From Candidatus Sodalis endolongispinus (GTDB lineage: Bacteria > Pseudomonadota > Gammaproteobacteria > Enterobacterales > Enterobacteriaceae), in assembly GCF_018777395.1 (NCBI RefSeq), contig NZ_JAFJYC010000001.1, positions 1,426,001 to 1,490,000 on the forward strand: a stretch of 64,000 bases of DNA, read 5' to 3'. The position numbers were made by a program, and so were the translations under genes. The number at the start of each line of letters is the position of its first letter. The first letter of the stretch is position 1. Of this stretch, positions 35,798-47,941 are shown one piece after another. The notes under the pieces were generated by a model. The model saw only the letters and a list, made by a program, of their open reading frames with translations, had not been told where the DNA came from and ran no database searches.

Positions 35798-36043
35798 CAT
35801 TGGTTGAATGTATCAATGGATGCACCGTGCAGCGCGAACATTGGTTGAATGCACTAACGAATGCACCGTGCAGCGCGAACATTGGTTGAATGCACCAACG
35901 GATGCACCGTGCAGCGCGAACATTGGTTGAATGCATCAATGGATGCACCGTGCAGCGCGAACATAGGATGAATGCACTAATGGATGCACCGTGCAGCGCG
36001 AACATTAGTTGAATGCATCAATGGATGCGCCGTGCAGCGCGAA
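35798..36043. repeat. Tandem array, six units of 41 bp
   Basis: Six head-to-tail copies of a 41-base unit, each starting CATTGGTTGAATG and ending TGCACCGTGCAGCGCGAA; units begin at 35798, 35839, 35880, 35921, 35962 and 36003. The ends of the unit are almost invariant, while about ten central bases vary (ACTAACGA, ACCAACGG, ATCAATGG, ACTAATGG). As 41 is not a multiple of three and frames differ per unit, it is not coding. Confidence 0.95.
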
Positions 36044-36059
36044 AAACGCTCAGCGTTTT
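36042..36059 (-). terminator. Terminator of the arg operon
   Basis: On the minus strand AAAACGC-TGA-GCGTTTTT is a 7-bp stem ending in a T-run, about 125 bases after the end of argH. It abuts the tandem array. Confidence 0.6.
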
Positions 36060-36183
36060 GGTGGAAGACGCGGGCCGCCCGCAGCAGTAGCCTCTGCGGG
36101 CCAATGCCCGGCCACGCTGGACCCACGCGTCAATCCACCCACCTGCCCGTTCAAAGCATCCGGCAGGCGCCGCGCCGCGGGCT

Positions 36184-37550
36184 TTATGCCAGTCGCTGTT
36201 TTGCCACGGCGATAGCCTGGGCGATCTGCTCCGGCGCCACACCGCCTTTCGCTGCGCCAGACACGACGCCAGCGCCAGGATCGGATAGACATCATCGTTA
36301 ATCACCGGACTGAAAGCCTGCAGTTGCGCCAGCGGTAGCGCTTCCAGGGGCACCCCCAGACGGATAGCTTCCACCACCGCCTCGCCGACAATATGGTGCG
36401 CTTCGCGAAATGGAATACCCCGCGCCACCAGGTAATCCGCCAGTTCGGTGGCGTTGGCATAACCCTGCTGCGCCGCTTCGCTGCAGCGCGGCGATTTCAG
36501 TTGGATCCCATCAAGCACCAGCGCCGCCATATGCAGACAGTCAAGCCAGGTATCCAGCGCGTCGAACAGCCCCTCTTTATCTTCCTGCATATCCTTGTTA
36601 TAGGCCAACGGCAGGCCCTTCAACGTCATCATCATGCCGGTCAACGCGCCCTGCACTCGTCCGCATTTGCCGCGGATAAGCTCCAGCGCATCGGGGTTTT
36701 TCTTCTGCGGCATCAGCGACGAGCCGGAAGTAACGCGATCCGATAATTCGATGAAGCCCGCCTCGCCGGTATTAAAGAAAATCAAATCTTCGGCGAAGCG
36801 GGAAAGATGCACCATGCCAATCTCCGCATCCGACAGGAGTTCCAGAACATGATCGCGATCGGAAACGCTATCCAGACTATTACGGGTCGCAGAAGCAAAA
36901 CCCAGCCAGCCGGCCAGCTTGTCGCGATCGATAGCATAGGCGGTACCGGCCAGCGCGCCGGCGCCGAGCGGGCTGACGTCCAGACGCGTCAACGTGTCGC
37001 GCAGGCGGCTTTCATCGCGGGCGAGCATTTCGCTATAGGCCAGACACCAGTGGGCGAAGGTAATGGGTTGCGCGCGCTGTAAATGGGTATAGCCGGGCAT
37101 CACCACGTCCTGATGGGCCTAGGCGGTCATGACCAGCGCCTGCTGCAATAAATGTATCGCGCCAAGCAGATCGTTGACCTGCGCTTTACACCACAGCTTG
37201 AGATCGGTTGCCACCTGATCGTTTCGGCTGCGTCCGGTGTGCAACTTTTTGCCTAAATCGCCCACTTTATCAATCAAGCGCTGCTCTACCCAGCTATGGA
37301 TATCTTCTGCATCGCTCATGAGGATGACTTCCGGCGCGGCGCGCACCTCCTCTAAGGTCACGTTAAGAGCATCTTCCAGCTGTTGCTGCTCCGTTTCGCT
37401 CAACACCCCTACGGTGACCAGCGCGCTGGACCAGGCCACGGAACCGACGATGTCCTGTTCAGCCAAACGGTAATCGAACCGCAGCGAGTCGTTAAAAGAT
37501 TTAAAACGTTGATCCGCCGCCTGACTGAATCGTCCGCCCCAAAGTGCCAT
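36184..37550 (-). pseudogene. argH: Argininosuccinate lyase, broken
   Basis: Last step of arginine synthesis. [11 protein letters not shown] and the signature [12 protein letters not shown] are present. A TAG (at about 37119-37121) follows [10 protein letters not shown], where CAG to TAG is the simplest change; the frame then continues perfectly from [19 protein letters not shown] second lesion near 36245, a small deletion in the CLAQR segment, shifts the frame; the true end [19 protein letters not shown] stops at 36184. Third gene of argCBH. Confidence 0.93.
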
Positions 37551-37679
37551 AACCTGCTCTCCTGAAAACGATGCTGACGCGCGCCATCGCGCGCGGTAAG
37601 GGTGCGTGCGCGGCCTCGTGCCGCGCCGTAAGAGGGTAAAACGAACCGGCCGGCGTCACGCTGCCGGCGAGGCCGGCAA

Positions 37680-38453
37680 TCAGGCCAGTATACGGGTGCC
37701 GATGGCAACGCCGTTAAACAGCGCCGGCAGTTGCTCGGCGTGGCGCCAGCTGGCGATATCCACCGGTCTGCCCAGCGTGCGGGCCGCATCAAGCGCGGCG
37801 TTGACCTTCACTATCATACCGTCGGTGATGATCCCCTGCTCGATCAATTGCTCGGCTTTCTGGGCGGTCATTTCCGCGATGCGCTGGCCTTTGCCATCGA
37901 GGATCCCGCTGACGTCCGATAGCAAAATCAGGTCGGCGCCCAACGTAGCGGCCAGCGCGGTGGCCGCCTGATCGGCGTTAACGTTCATCAGTTCGCCGTC
38001 ATGGGTCAACCCGATCGAGCTGATAACGGGCAAATAGCCCGCCGCCAACAGCGTCGACAGCAGCGCCGGCGAACCGGGGTGAGCATGGCCGACATGACCC
38101 AGCGCCGTATCAAGCGGCGTGACGTTCACGCTGTCGCCATCCCCCAGGCACAGTCCCACCGCATTGATGGCATGTTTTTTCGCCCACACCAGCAGCGTTT
38201 TATTGGCGGTACCGGACAGCGCGCCGGTAATAATCGCTATCTGATCCGCAGGCGTCACCCGCAGGCCGTTTTTCTTGACCACCGGCAGGGAAAGTTTATG
38301 CATCAACTCGTCCACCAGGCAACCGCCGCCGTGGACGATAAGCAAAGGACGCCGATGCTCGGCGCGATAACTGCCCAGCGCGGTAAACAAACGCTCCAGC
38401 GCCTCGTCGCTATCGAGCAAAACGCCGCCCAGTTTGATAATCAATCGATTCAT
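37680..38453 (-). CDS. argB: Acetylglutamate kinase
   Basis: Phosphorylates N-acetylglutamate in arginine synthesis. Start at ATG 38453 ([19 protein letters not shown]); 257 residues as in E. coli. [13 protein letters not shown] (substrate loop), [24 protein letters not shown] and [12 protein letters not shown] are intact. It is the only gene of argCBH without a lesion, although both neighbours in the operon are broken, so decay of this pathway is incomplete. Confidence 0.95.
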   Translation of the reverse strand: MNRLIIKLGGVLLDSDEALERLFTALGSYRAEHRRPLLIVHGGGCLVDELMHKLSLPVVKKNGLRVTPADQIAIITGALSGTANKTLLVWAKKHAINAVGLCLGDGDSVNVTPLDTALGHVGHAHPGSPALLSTLLAAGYLPVISSIGLTHDGELMNVNADQAATALAATLGADLILLSDVSGILDGKGQRIAEMTAQKAEQLIEQGIITDGMIVKVNAALDAARTLGRPVDIASWRHAEQLPALFNGVAIGTRILA

Positions 38454-38476
38454 TATGTTATTGGCCTCATTAGTCC

Positions 38477-39474
38477 TTAGCAAAGCACCAGCGTCTGCGC
38501 AAAACCAAAACGGATATTGGCGCACTGCACCGCCTGCGCCGCCGCCCCTTTCAGCAGGTTATCCTCGGCGGCGACCACGATCAGATGTTCGCCCTGCATT
38601 TTGAAACCGATATCGCAAAACGGCGTGCCCACGACCGCCTTCAGCGCCGGCACGCCTTGGTCGTAAAGCCGCACCAGCGGTTTATCGTCATAGGCCTGAT
38701 GGAAACTGGCCGCGACTGCCGCCGACGTCACGCCGGGCCGCAGCCTGCAGGTGATGGTCGCCATAATGCCGCGGGCGAAATTGCCCAGGTGCGGCGTGAA
38801 GATCACCGGAATACCTAAATGACAAGCAATCTCCGGCTGATGCCGGTGGGTGAAAATACCATAAGGCTGAAGGCTGACTTCGCAAAAACTATTGCCGAGC
38901 GACGCCTTACACCCGGTGCCGCTGACTCCGCTGACGGCATTGATCACCGGCCACCATGAAGCAGTCCCTCCTCGACCAGAGGTTTAAGCGCCAGCTGTGA
39001 GGCGGTGGGATAACAGCCGGGCACCGCCACCAGCTGGGCGGTTTTTAACGCCGCTTCCTGCCACTCCGCCAGCCCGTAGACCGCCCGACTCGGCCAGTCG
39101 CCGTGCTGATGTTCAAAGCCGTAGTATTCGGTGTAAAAGGCCGCCTGATTGACGCGGTAGGCGCCGGAGAGATCAAGCACCACGCAGCCGGCCGCTAAAA
39201 ATTGCGGCGCCAGATCATGACTCACTTCATGGGCGGTGGCGAGAAACACCACATCGGCGCGCTTCGCCCATGCGCTGACATCGTCCATGGGCTGCAGCGG
39301 CAAATCGACAATGCATTTTAATTGCGGGTGTAGCTCGGACAGCAATTTGCCGGCATCGGCACTCTGCGCGGAAACCGTTAGCGCGGCGAGATTCAACTGC
39401 GGGTGGCGGGCCACGTAGAGCGCAAGCTCAGCACCGGTGTAGCCGCTGGCGCCGACAATCAGCGTATTCAGCAT
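38477..39474 (-). pseudogene. argC: N-acetyl-gamma-glutamyl-phosphate reductase, frameshifted
   Basis: NADPH-dependent third step of arginine synthesis. N-terminal [11 protein letters not shown] (Rossmann motif) and the catalytic cysteine in [15 protein letters not shown] are intact. After EEGLLHG the frame ends in a TGA near 38944; the correct reading continues from [14 protein letters not shown] in another frame to NIRFGFAQT. Compared with E. coli, several bases are missing at this junction (38945-38960). First gene of the operon behind the ARG boxes. Confidence 0.92.
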
Positions 39475-39599
39475 AAAATTCATTTGCCTTCTTAACCATA
39501 TCTAAACGGATGTAGGGAGAATCAGCGCCAATCCGCTGTTCACCCGCGAGGTCAAGCGTAGTAGTCTGGTGTAAACCCTTTTACGTCACGCTCGACATT

Positions 39600-39638
39600 A
39601 CTGTATTTTTATTCACAATAAATGCATGAATATTGATA
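39600..39638. promoter_or_regulatory. Two ARG boxes, argE-argCBH operator
   Basis: Two 18-base boxes separated by three bases (39600-39617 and 39621-39638), the standard ArgR arrangement. On the minus strand they read TATCAATATTCATGCATT and TGTGAATAAAAATACAGT, almost identical to the E. coli argCBH operator. The site controls both divergent units. Confidence 0.9.
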
Positions 39639-39666
39639 CTATCCAAAGCAAAGGCTGTCAACCCCG

Positions 39667-40815
39667 ATGATGAAAATACCCCTTTTTATTGAGTTATACC
39701 GTGCGCTTATTGGCACGCCGTCCATTAGCGCAACCGACGCCGCGCTGGATCAAAGTAATGAGTCCTTAATCACTATGCTCGCGGGGTGGTTCCGCGATCT
39801 GGGGTTTCAGGTGGAGGTCCAGCCGGTACCGGGGACACGTAATAAGTTTAACATGCTAGCCAGCGCGGGCAGTGGGCCGGGGGGATTATTATTAACGGGC
39901 CACAGCGATACGGTGCCTTTTGACGATGGCCGCTGGACGCGGGACCCTTTTGTCCTAAGCGAGCACGACAATAAGCTCTACGGTCTGGGTACCGCGGATA
40001 TGAAAGGATTTTTTGCTTTTGTGCTAAACAACCTGCGTGATATCGATGTCGCTTCGCTTAAAAAACCGCTGTATGTCCTGGCGACCGCGGATGAAGAAAC
40101 CTCCATGGCCGGCGCCAGCTATTTCGCCCGCAGCAGTCAGCTGCGGCCGGATTGCGCCATCATCGGCGAACCCACCTCGCTGACGCCGGTGCGCGCGCAC
40201 AAAGGCCACCTTTCCAACGCGGTCACCGTCATGGGTCAGTCGGGGCACTCCAGCGATCCCGCGCGCGGTGTCAACGCCATCGAGGTGATGCATGAAGCCA
40301 TCTCTCACCTGATGCTGCTGCGCGATACCCTACAAACACGTTACCATCATCCGGCTTTTGTCATTCCCTACCCCACGATGAATTTCGGCCATATTCAATG
40401 CGGAGACGCGGCCAACCGCATCTGCGGCTGCTGCGAATTGCACATGGATATTCGCCCGCTGCCGTGTCTGACCCTCGGCGACCTGGAAGAGCTGATGACC
40501 GATGCCCTGGCCTCCGTCAGCGAACGCTGGCCGGGGCGTATCACGGTCTCAGCACTGCATCCGCCCATCCCGGGCTATGAATGCCCGACGGATGCGCCGA
40601 TGGTGCAGGTGGTGGAAAAGCTGCTGGGGGTGGAAACCGAAGTGGTCAATTACTGTACCGAAGCCCCGTTTATTCAGGCGTTATGTCCCACCCTGGTACT
40701 GGGACCGGGTTCGATTAATCAGGCCCATCAACCTGACGAATTCATTGATACCGCTTTCATTAAACCTACCCGGGAATTGATTACGCAAATCGTGCAACAT
40801 TTCTGCCATCACTGA
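39667..40815 (+). CDS. argE: Acetylornithine deacetylase
   Basis: Zinc (M20 family) hydrolase releasing ornithine from N-acetylornithine. 382 residues; ATG at 39667 or 39670. Metal ligands are visible: [33 protein letters not shown], and the final histidine in [25 protein letters not shown] (dimerisation) is conserved. No lesion seen, though upstream argC and downstream argH are dead, so its substrate can no longer be made here unless bypassed. Confidence 0.95.
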   Translation: MMKIPLFIELYRALIGTPSISATDAALDQSNESLITMLAGWFRDLGFQVEVQPVPGTRNKFNMLASAGSGPGGLLLTGHSDTVPFDDGRWTRDPFVLSEHDNKLYGLGTADMKGFFAFVLNNLRDIDVASLKKPLYVLATADEETSMAGASYFARSSQLRPDCAIIGEPTSLTPVRAHKGHLSNAVTVMGQSGHSSDPARGVNAIEVMHEAISHLMLLRDTLQTRYHHPAFVIPYPTMNFGHIQCGDAANRICGCCELHMDIRPLPCLTLGDLEELMTDALASVSERWPGRITVSALHPPIPGYECPTDAPMVQVVEKLLGVETEVVNYCTEAPFIQALCPTLVLGPGSINQAHQPDEFIDTAFIKPTRELITQIVQHFCHH

Positions 40816-41068
40816 ATAAAAAACCCGCTTTCCACGCCGGCGTGGTCGCGAGTGGAAAACACCCTTTTCGCCGAAAACACCGCCCGAACGAATAAGATAT
40901 TCTTATAATTGGCAGGTGTAATTAAATCTCGCGAATTGCCGCGAATGTGGGGTTTTTTGTCGTGAAATGTTGGCAATTGACGAACATTGCGATACGTGGC
41001 TAGATATAAGGCAAACGATTAACGCTATCCGGTGAAATAAATTTACAAAGAGTCCAATCAGGGTCCAT

Positions 41069-43712
41069 ATGAACGAACAATATTCGGCAATGCGAAGCAA
41101 TGTTAGTATGCTCGGGAAGCTTCTGGGCGACACGATAAAAGATGCGATGGGTGAAAATATCCTGGAAAAGGTCGAAACCATCCGCAAGTTGTCTAAATCG
41201 TCCCGGGCCGGCAATGAAAAGCATCGCCAGCAGTTACTTTCCACGCTGCAAAACCTGTCCAATGATGAGTTGCTGCCGGTGGCGCGCGCCTTCAGCCAAT
41301 TTCTCAATTTAGCCAACACCGCCGAGCAATTTCATTCTATTTCCCCCCATGGTGAAGCGGCTAATAATCCTGAAGTGCTGGGCAAAGTCTTCACCCGGCT
41401 GAAACAGCACCCGGAACTGAATGAAAAAGCCATTCGCGCCGCGGTGGAATCCTTGTCGATAGAACTGGTCTTGACCGCGCACCCCACCGAAATTACCCGC
41501 CGCACCCTGATACATATGCTGGTGGAGGTGAATAACTGCCTGAAGCAATTGGATCACCACGATCTGCCGGAGTATGAACATAAGCAAATCATGCGCCGCT
41601 TGCGCCAATTGATCGCCCAATATTGGCATACCGACGAAATCCGTAAACATCGCCCGACGCCGGTGGATGAAGCCCGCTGGGGGTTTGCGGTAGTGGAAAA
41701 CAGTCTTTGCGATGGCGTGCCGCGCTATTTACGTGAGCTGAATGAACAACTGGAGGATGTCTTCGGCTACAAATTACCGGTGGAAAATGTGCCGGTCACC
41801 TTCACCTCATGGATGGGCGGCGATCGCGACGGCAACCCCAACGTGACCGCCGATATTACCCGCCGCGTGCTGCTGCTTAGCCGCTGGAAAGCGGTGGATC
41901 TGTTTATGCGCGATGTTCAGGTGTTGGTGTCGGAGCTGTCGATGGGCGAATGCACCCCCGAGCTGCGCGCGCTGGCGGGAGGAGGCGAAGAAGAGCAGGA
42001 GCCTTATCGCCGGCTGATGAAGCGGCTGCGCGCGCAGTTACTGAGTACCCAGGACTGGCTAGCGGCGCAACTGCGCGGCGAACATCGCTCGGCGCCGACC
42101 GATTTGCTGGAAACCAACGATCAGCTTTGGGAACCGCTTTACGCCTGTTATCAATCGCTGCGGGCGTGCGGGATGAAGATTATCGCCAGCGGTCAGCTGC
42201 TGGATACGCTGCGGCGCATTAAATGCTTCGGTATTCAGTTGGTGCGCATCGACGTGCGTCAGGAGAGCACCCGCCATACCGAGGCGTTAAGCGAAATTAC
42301 CCGCTATCTGGGTCTGGGAGATTATGCCAGCTGGCCGGAAACCGATAAACAGGCGTTTTTAATCCGCGAGCTTAATTCCCGCCGTCCGTTGCTCCCCCGA
42401 CGCTGGCAGCTTAGCGATGAGACGACCGAAGTGCTCGATACCTGCCGGGTCATTGCTGACGCGCCGCCGGGTTCGGTGGCTGCCTATGTGATTTCCATAG
42501 CGCGTACCCCCCTCCGACGTTCTGGCGGTGCATTTGCTGCTGAAAGAAGCGGGATGTGAATACACCTTGCCGGTAGCACCGCTGTTTGAAACTCTAGACG
42601 ATCTGAATAACGCCGATCGGGTCATGACCGAGCTGCTTAACATTGATTGGTATCGCGGCATCATTCAGGGCAAGCAAATGGTGATGATTGGCTATTCCGA
42701 TTCCGCCAAAGATGCCGGCGTGATGGCCGCGTCCTGGGCGCAGTATCGCGCACAGGACGCATTGATCAAAACCTGCGACAAGGCCGGTATCAATCTGACG
42801 TTGTTTCATGGACGCGGCGGCTCTATCGGTCGCGGCGGCGCGCCGGCCAATGCCGCGCTGCTGTCCCAACCGCCCGGCAGCCTGAAGGGTGGCCTGCGCG
42901 TGACCGAGCAGGGCGAGATGATTCGCTTCAAATACGGCCTGCCGGAAGTGGCTATTAGCAGCCTGGCACTCTACACCGGCGCCATTCTTGATGCCAACCT
43001 ATTGCCGCCACCGGAACCGCGTCAGGAATGGCGCGCGCTGATGGAAGAGCTATCGACGGTTTCCTGCGATATGTATCGCGGCTACGTGCGTGAAAACCCG
43101 GATTTCGTCCCTTATTTTCGTTCAGCGACCCCGGAGCAAGAGCTGGGCAAGTTGCCGCTCGGCTCACGGCCGGCCAAACGCCGTCCTTCCGGTGGCGTCG
43201 AGAGCCTGCGTACCATTCCATGGATCTTCGCCTGGACGCAGAACCGCCTGATGCTGCCTGCCTGGCTAGGGGCCGGCGCGGCGCTGCAAAAAGCGGTGGA
43301 GTCCGGCAAGCAAGACCAATTGGAAGCCATGTGCCGCGATTGGCCCTTTTTCTCCACCCGCATCGGCATGCTGGAGATGGTGTTCGCCAAAAGCGACCTT
43401 TGGCTGGCCGAATATTACGATCAGCGTCTGGTGGAAGAGTCCCTGTGGCCGCTGGGCAAAAAGCTGCGGCAACAGCTGGCGGACGATATTAACGTGGTAT
43501 TGACGATCTCCAACGATGATCACCTCATGGCCGATTTGCCGTGGATTGTCGAATCCATCGCCCTGCGTAATGTGTATACCGATCCGCTCAATGTGCTGCA
43601 AGCGGAGCTGCTGCATCGTTCACGGCAGCAGGAGCATCCAGATGCAAGGGTGGAACAGGCGTTAATGGTTACTATCGCCGGGGTGGCGGCGGGGATGCGG
43701 AATACCGGCTAA
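41069..43712 (+). pseudogene. ppc: Phosphoenolpyruvate carboxylase, one-base insertion
   Basis: Anaplerotic enzyme making oxaloacetate from PEP and bicarbonate. Both active-site signatures are present: [14 protein letters not shown] (near 140) and [15 protein letters not shown]. The frame breaks at 42507-42512, a run of six C where five are needed; the intended frame resumes at once with [14 protein letters not shown] and runs to the conserved MRNTG end. This is the only lesion I see in 2.6 kb, so it is very recent or, in principle, a sequencing error. Confidence 0.9.
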
Positions 43713-43818
43713 GGAGCGGTGAAGCGCGCGGCGGCAGCGAAGCCGCCCACGAACGACATCGGCGCTTGCGATAACGGGCCATCACCCCCGCAAAATAGAA
43801 ACCCGGCGGCGGGACGCG

Positions 43819-44751
<933 letters not shown>

Positions 44752-44792
44752 TCATGACACGATGTAGGAGGGGCGTTGTGCCCGCCACAGAT

Positions 44793-44816
44793 AAGCGTCT
44801 ATACGTTTAGAGGTCT
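44793..44816. promoter_or_regulatory. Three tandem MetJ boxes before metF
   Basis: Consecutive 8-mers AAGCGTCT, ATACGTTT and AGAGGTCT match the met box AGACGTCT at 6, 6 and 7 of 8 positions, with exact 8-base periodicity. They sit 50-75 bases upstream of the metF start. Confidence 0.8.
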
Positions 44817-45115
44817 AAATAGAAAATGACTGAATTCACGAGTTTCGTCAATCAATTCATTGTTGCCGGAGGCGAGTAATATTCAAGGAGAGTGAATTAT
44901 TTTCAATTTGGCTTAGTGAGGCATAAAACGGTTACAACCTGGGAAGTACCCGAACACGCGCAGAGCGCGCGGCGCGGAGAAAGGGGCCTGGACCGATCCC
45001 TGTTACCTAAGGAGGCGCGGGCGTCGCCGCGGCGCATTGGCGCACGGTGCGGGATGATGAAGCAGATTCATCACAACCGGAACGGCATCCCCAGGGCGCA
45101 GCGCGGGACGCTGTC
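44817..45115. other. metF upstream region before the tandem array
   Basis: About 300 bases. The first 130 are AT-rich and would hold the metF promoter; the rest is GC-rich and merges into degenerate repeat-like sequence near 45090. No gene seen. Confidence 0.4.
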
Positions 45116-45462
45116 GCCATCGGGCACCGACCACTGCGGCACGGGACACCCCGCCATCGGGCACCAGACCACCGCAGCACGGGACACCATGCCATCGGAC
45201 ACCGACCACCGCGGCACGGGACACCCCGCCATCGGGCGCTGACCACCGCGGCACGGGACACCCCGCCATTGGGCACCAACCACCGCAGCACGGGACACCC
45301 AACCATCTGGCACCGACCACCGCGGCACGGGACACCCCGCCATCGGGCACCGACCACTGCGGCACGGGACACCCCGCCATCGGGCACCAACCACTGCGGC
45401 GCCGGACATCCCCGCCTTCAGGCACCGACCACAGCGGCACGGGACACCTGCGCCATCGGGCG
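45116..45462. repeat. Tandem array, about nine units of 37-38 bp
   Basis: Units begin with GCCATCGGGCACC and contain GACCACCGCGGCACGGGACA; starts lie at 45116, 45153, 45191, 45228, 45265, 45302, 45339, 45376, 45414 and 45452 (partial). Six of nine full units are exactly 37 bases. Long frames exist in several readings because stops are rare in this GC-rich unit, but the period is not a multiple of three. It lies between metL and metF, which are directly adjacent in E. coli. Confidence 0.95.
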
Positions 45463-45500
45463 CTGGCAACCTTTACGCCGGTTACCCTTGCGCTTCGCCC

Positions 45501-47939
45501 TCAGAGCAACTGCGCCATACGGTTAAGATCCGACTGGATAGCCCCGGCGGTGACGTCCCGTCCGGCGCCAGGGCCGCGAATGACCAGCGGATTATCGCGG
45601 TACCAGCGGCTCTCAACGGCAAACACGTTGTCGCAGGGTAGCAATGAGGCCATCGGATGCTCTCGCCGCACCGCCTCTACGCCCACCCGCGCCTTGCCGT
45701 TAGCCTCGAAACGCGCGATATAGCGCAGCACCAGCCCCATTTCTTGCGCCGCTTCCAGACGCTGCAGCATGTGTTCGTTAAGCGCCTCGCCGCCCTCTTC
45801 AAAGAAGTGATCCACCGACCCCGCTTCATGACCGGGCGCCACCAGCGATTCAACCCGCACCTGATTAGGCTCAATGGCATACCACGCCTCGCGGGCTAGG
45901 ATCACCAGTTTACGCATCACATCCTGGCCGGAGAGATCGACGCGCGGGTCCGGCTCGGTCAGGCCCTGCTGCCAAGCTTGTTCCACCAGTTCGGTAAAAG
46001 GCACGCTGCCGTCAAACTGCAAAAACAACCACGACAACGTCCCCGAGAAGATACCGCTAATGGAGAGAATGCTATCACCACTGTCCAGCAAGTCCCGCAC
46101 CGTATGGTTCACCGGCAGGCCGGCGCCAACCGTCGCGTTGTAAAGCCAGTGGCGGCCGGTTTTGGCGAAGGCGTCACGCACCTGACGGTAATTATCACCG
46201 TCAGACGCCCCCGCCAGCTTGTTGGCGCTAATAACGTGGAAACCGTAACTGGCAAAATCCAAATATTGATCCGCCAGGGCTTCGCTGGCGGTCACATCCA
46301 GCACCACCAAATCGTCATAAGGATGGGAGCGCATCCACAAAAACAGATCTTCCGGCTCGGTAAGCGTGGCTTCATCATTGAAAAAGGCCAGCGCCAGGCT
46401 GGCGCCAAGGCCGTCGTAGCTAAGCAGGCTGCGCTGGCTGTCCACCACGCCGCTGAGAATAAATTCAAAGCCGGTACGCGCAGAGAGGTTTTTCTGCTCA
46501 CGGGCAAATAGCTCCAGCCAGCGCGAACCGATATTGCCCTTGCCGAACAGCATCAGGCCGATACGTTTCTCGGCGCGGAACAACGAGCTGTGCAGCCCTT
46601 GAATCACATGCTCGGTAGGCCCTACCCGCAGCACCTCGACCAAACTGATGCCATCCTCCGCCTGCCAGAAAAATTCGATGGGCTGATATTTAAGCTGCTG
46701 GTAAAAACGGTGACTGTGCAGCGGGTTTTTCGCCACGCCGGCGCCAACCAGCACGACCAGCGCCACCCCCTCGCGCAATTGCAAATGCGCCGACAAACCG
46801 GCCTGTTCAAGAATACGCAACGCGCTGCCGGCCACCTCAGCGGTGTAGCACAGCTGTAGCAAACGCCGGTCGCGATGGACCCCAACCGCCAGCGGTTTGA
46901 TCTGCGCACGTTTCAACGCCAGCTCCATCTCTTTGTGGGCCAACGCGAAGTCGTGCTGCGGCGGAATAGTCAATTCGATCAGGCAGACGTCATCATGGCT
47001 GGTGACAATCTTCGCGCCGGTACCGGAGGCCAATACCCGCTCAATGCGCGTCGAGCCCTGCTCCGGCTGATAGCTGCAGCGTAAAAGCAAATCAATATCG
47101 CTGCCGGAAACCGGCTGCAGTGTCCTGGCGTGCAGGACCGGTGCCGCCAGACGTGCCAGCTCGCTGGCTTCATCCAGGCGCAGCAGCGGCAACAGTCAGG
47201 CATCTTTCACTTTGCGCGGATCGGCACTGTAAACGCCAGCCACATCGCTCCAGATAGTGACACTGGCTACGCTTGCCAGCGCTCCAATTTGGGTGGCGGA
47301 ATAATCGCTGCCGTTGCGGCCGAGCAGCACCGTCTCGCCGGCCTGGTTGCGGCAGATAAAGCCCGTGATGACCAGCCGTTTGGTAGGATGTTGCGTCAAC
47401 AGCTGTTGCAATAGCGGCCAGGAACGCCCCTCATCGACCTGGGGCTGAGCGGCACGTTCGGCACGCAGAAAATCGCGTGCATCCAGCCATTGCGCTTCCA
47501 TATACAGTTGGCTGAGCAGCGCGGCCATCAGCCGCGCAGACCAGATTTCGCCGTGGCCGACCACCTCGGCATAGACCGCATCGGTAATGCGACCATCCAG
47601 CAATGCCGCCAGCCGCTCCAGATCGCGAATGAACGCAGCGAGCAGCCCTTCAGCGTCCGCAGGGGGCAGCAAGCCGTTAATCAGTTCGCTTTGATAATGG
47701 CGTAAATTCTGCTGCACCTGATGGGCGGACAAACGATCGCTTTGGCTCAGCGTCAGCCAGCTTATCAGCTGGTTGGTCGTACTGCCCGCTGCGGAAACCA
47801 CCATCAGATCGCCGGGCCGGCTGTACTCGGCCATAATCCCCGCCACCCGCTGATAACATTTCACGTCGGCAAGGCTACTACCGCCAAATTTATGCAATTG
47901 ACGGCCGGTCGGGCTGTCCGCGCTTACTAATGGACTCAT
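45501..47939 (-). pseudogene. metL: Bifunctional aspartokinase II / homoserine dehydrogenase II, single TGA
   Basis: First and third steps from aspartate toward methionine. Kinase domain starts with HKFGGSSLADVKCYQRVA; the dehydrogenase domain holds LLFGKGNIGSRWLELFA, TASEALADQYLDFA and VSGIFSGTLSW-like SISGIFSGTLSWLF. At codon 249 (47193-47195) TGA stands where E. coli has the cysteine of KVKDACLLPLLRL, a one-base change. On both sides the frame is otherwise perfect for 812 codons. Translation would give a truncated kinase; reinitiation further down is conceivable. Confidence 0.88.
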
Positions 47940-47941
47940 GC

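Noticed and set aside
35694..36005. 103-codon repetitive frame on the minus strand through the 41-bp array
   Set aside because: Same reason: the unit length changes frame every copy, and the encoded text is not periodic at the protein level as a real repeat protein would be.
35798..36043. CRISPR array
   Set aside because: The units are contiguous with only about ten variable bases, no spacers of normal length, no palindromic repeat, and no cas gene nearby.
45003..45526. Long open frames on both strands with a repeated Cys/Pro/Trp- or His/Arg-rich pattern
   Set aside because: They arise from the 37-bp GC-rich repeat, whose period is not a multiple of three, so units fall into different frames. 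No ribosome site, and the frames stop at the array edges.
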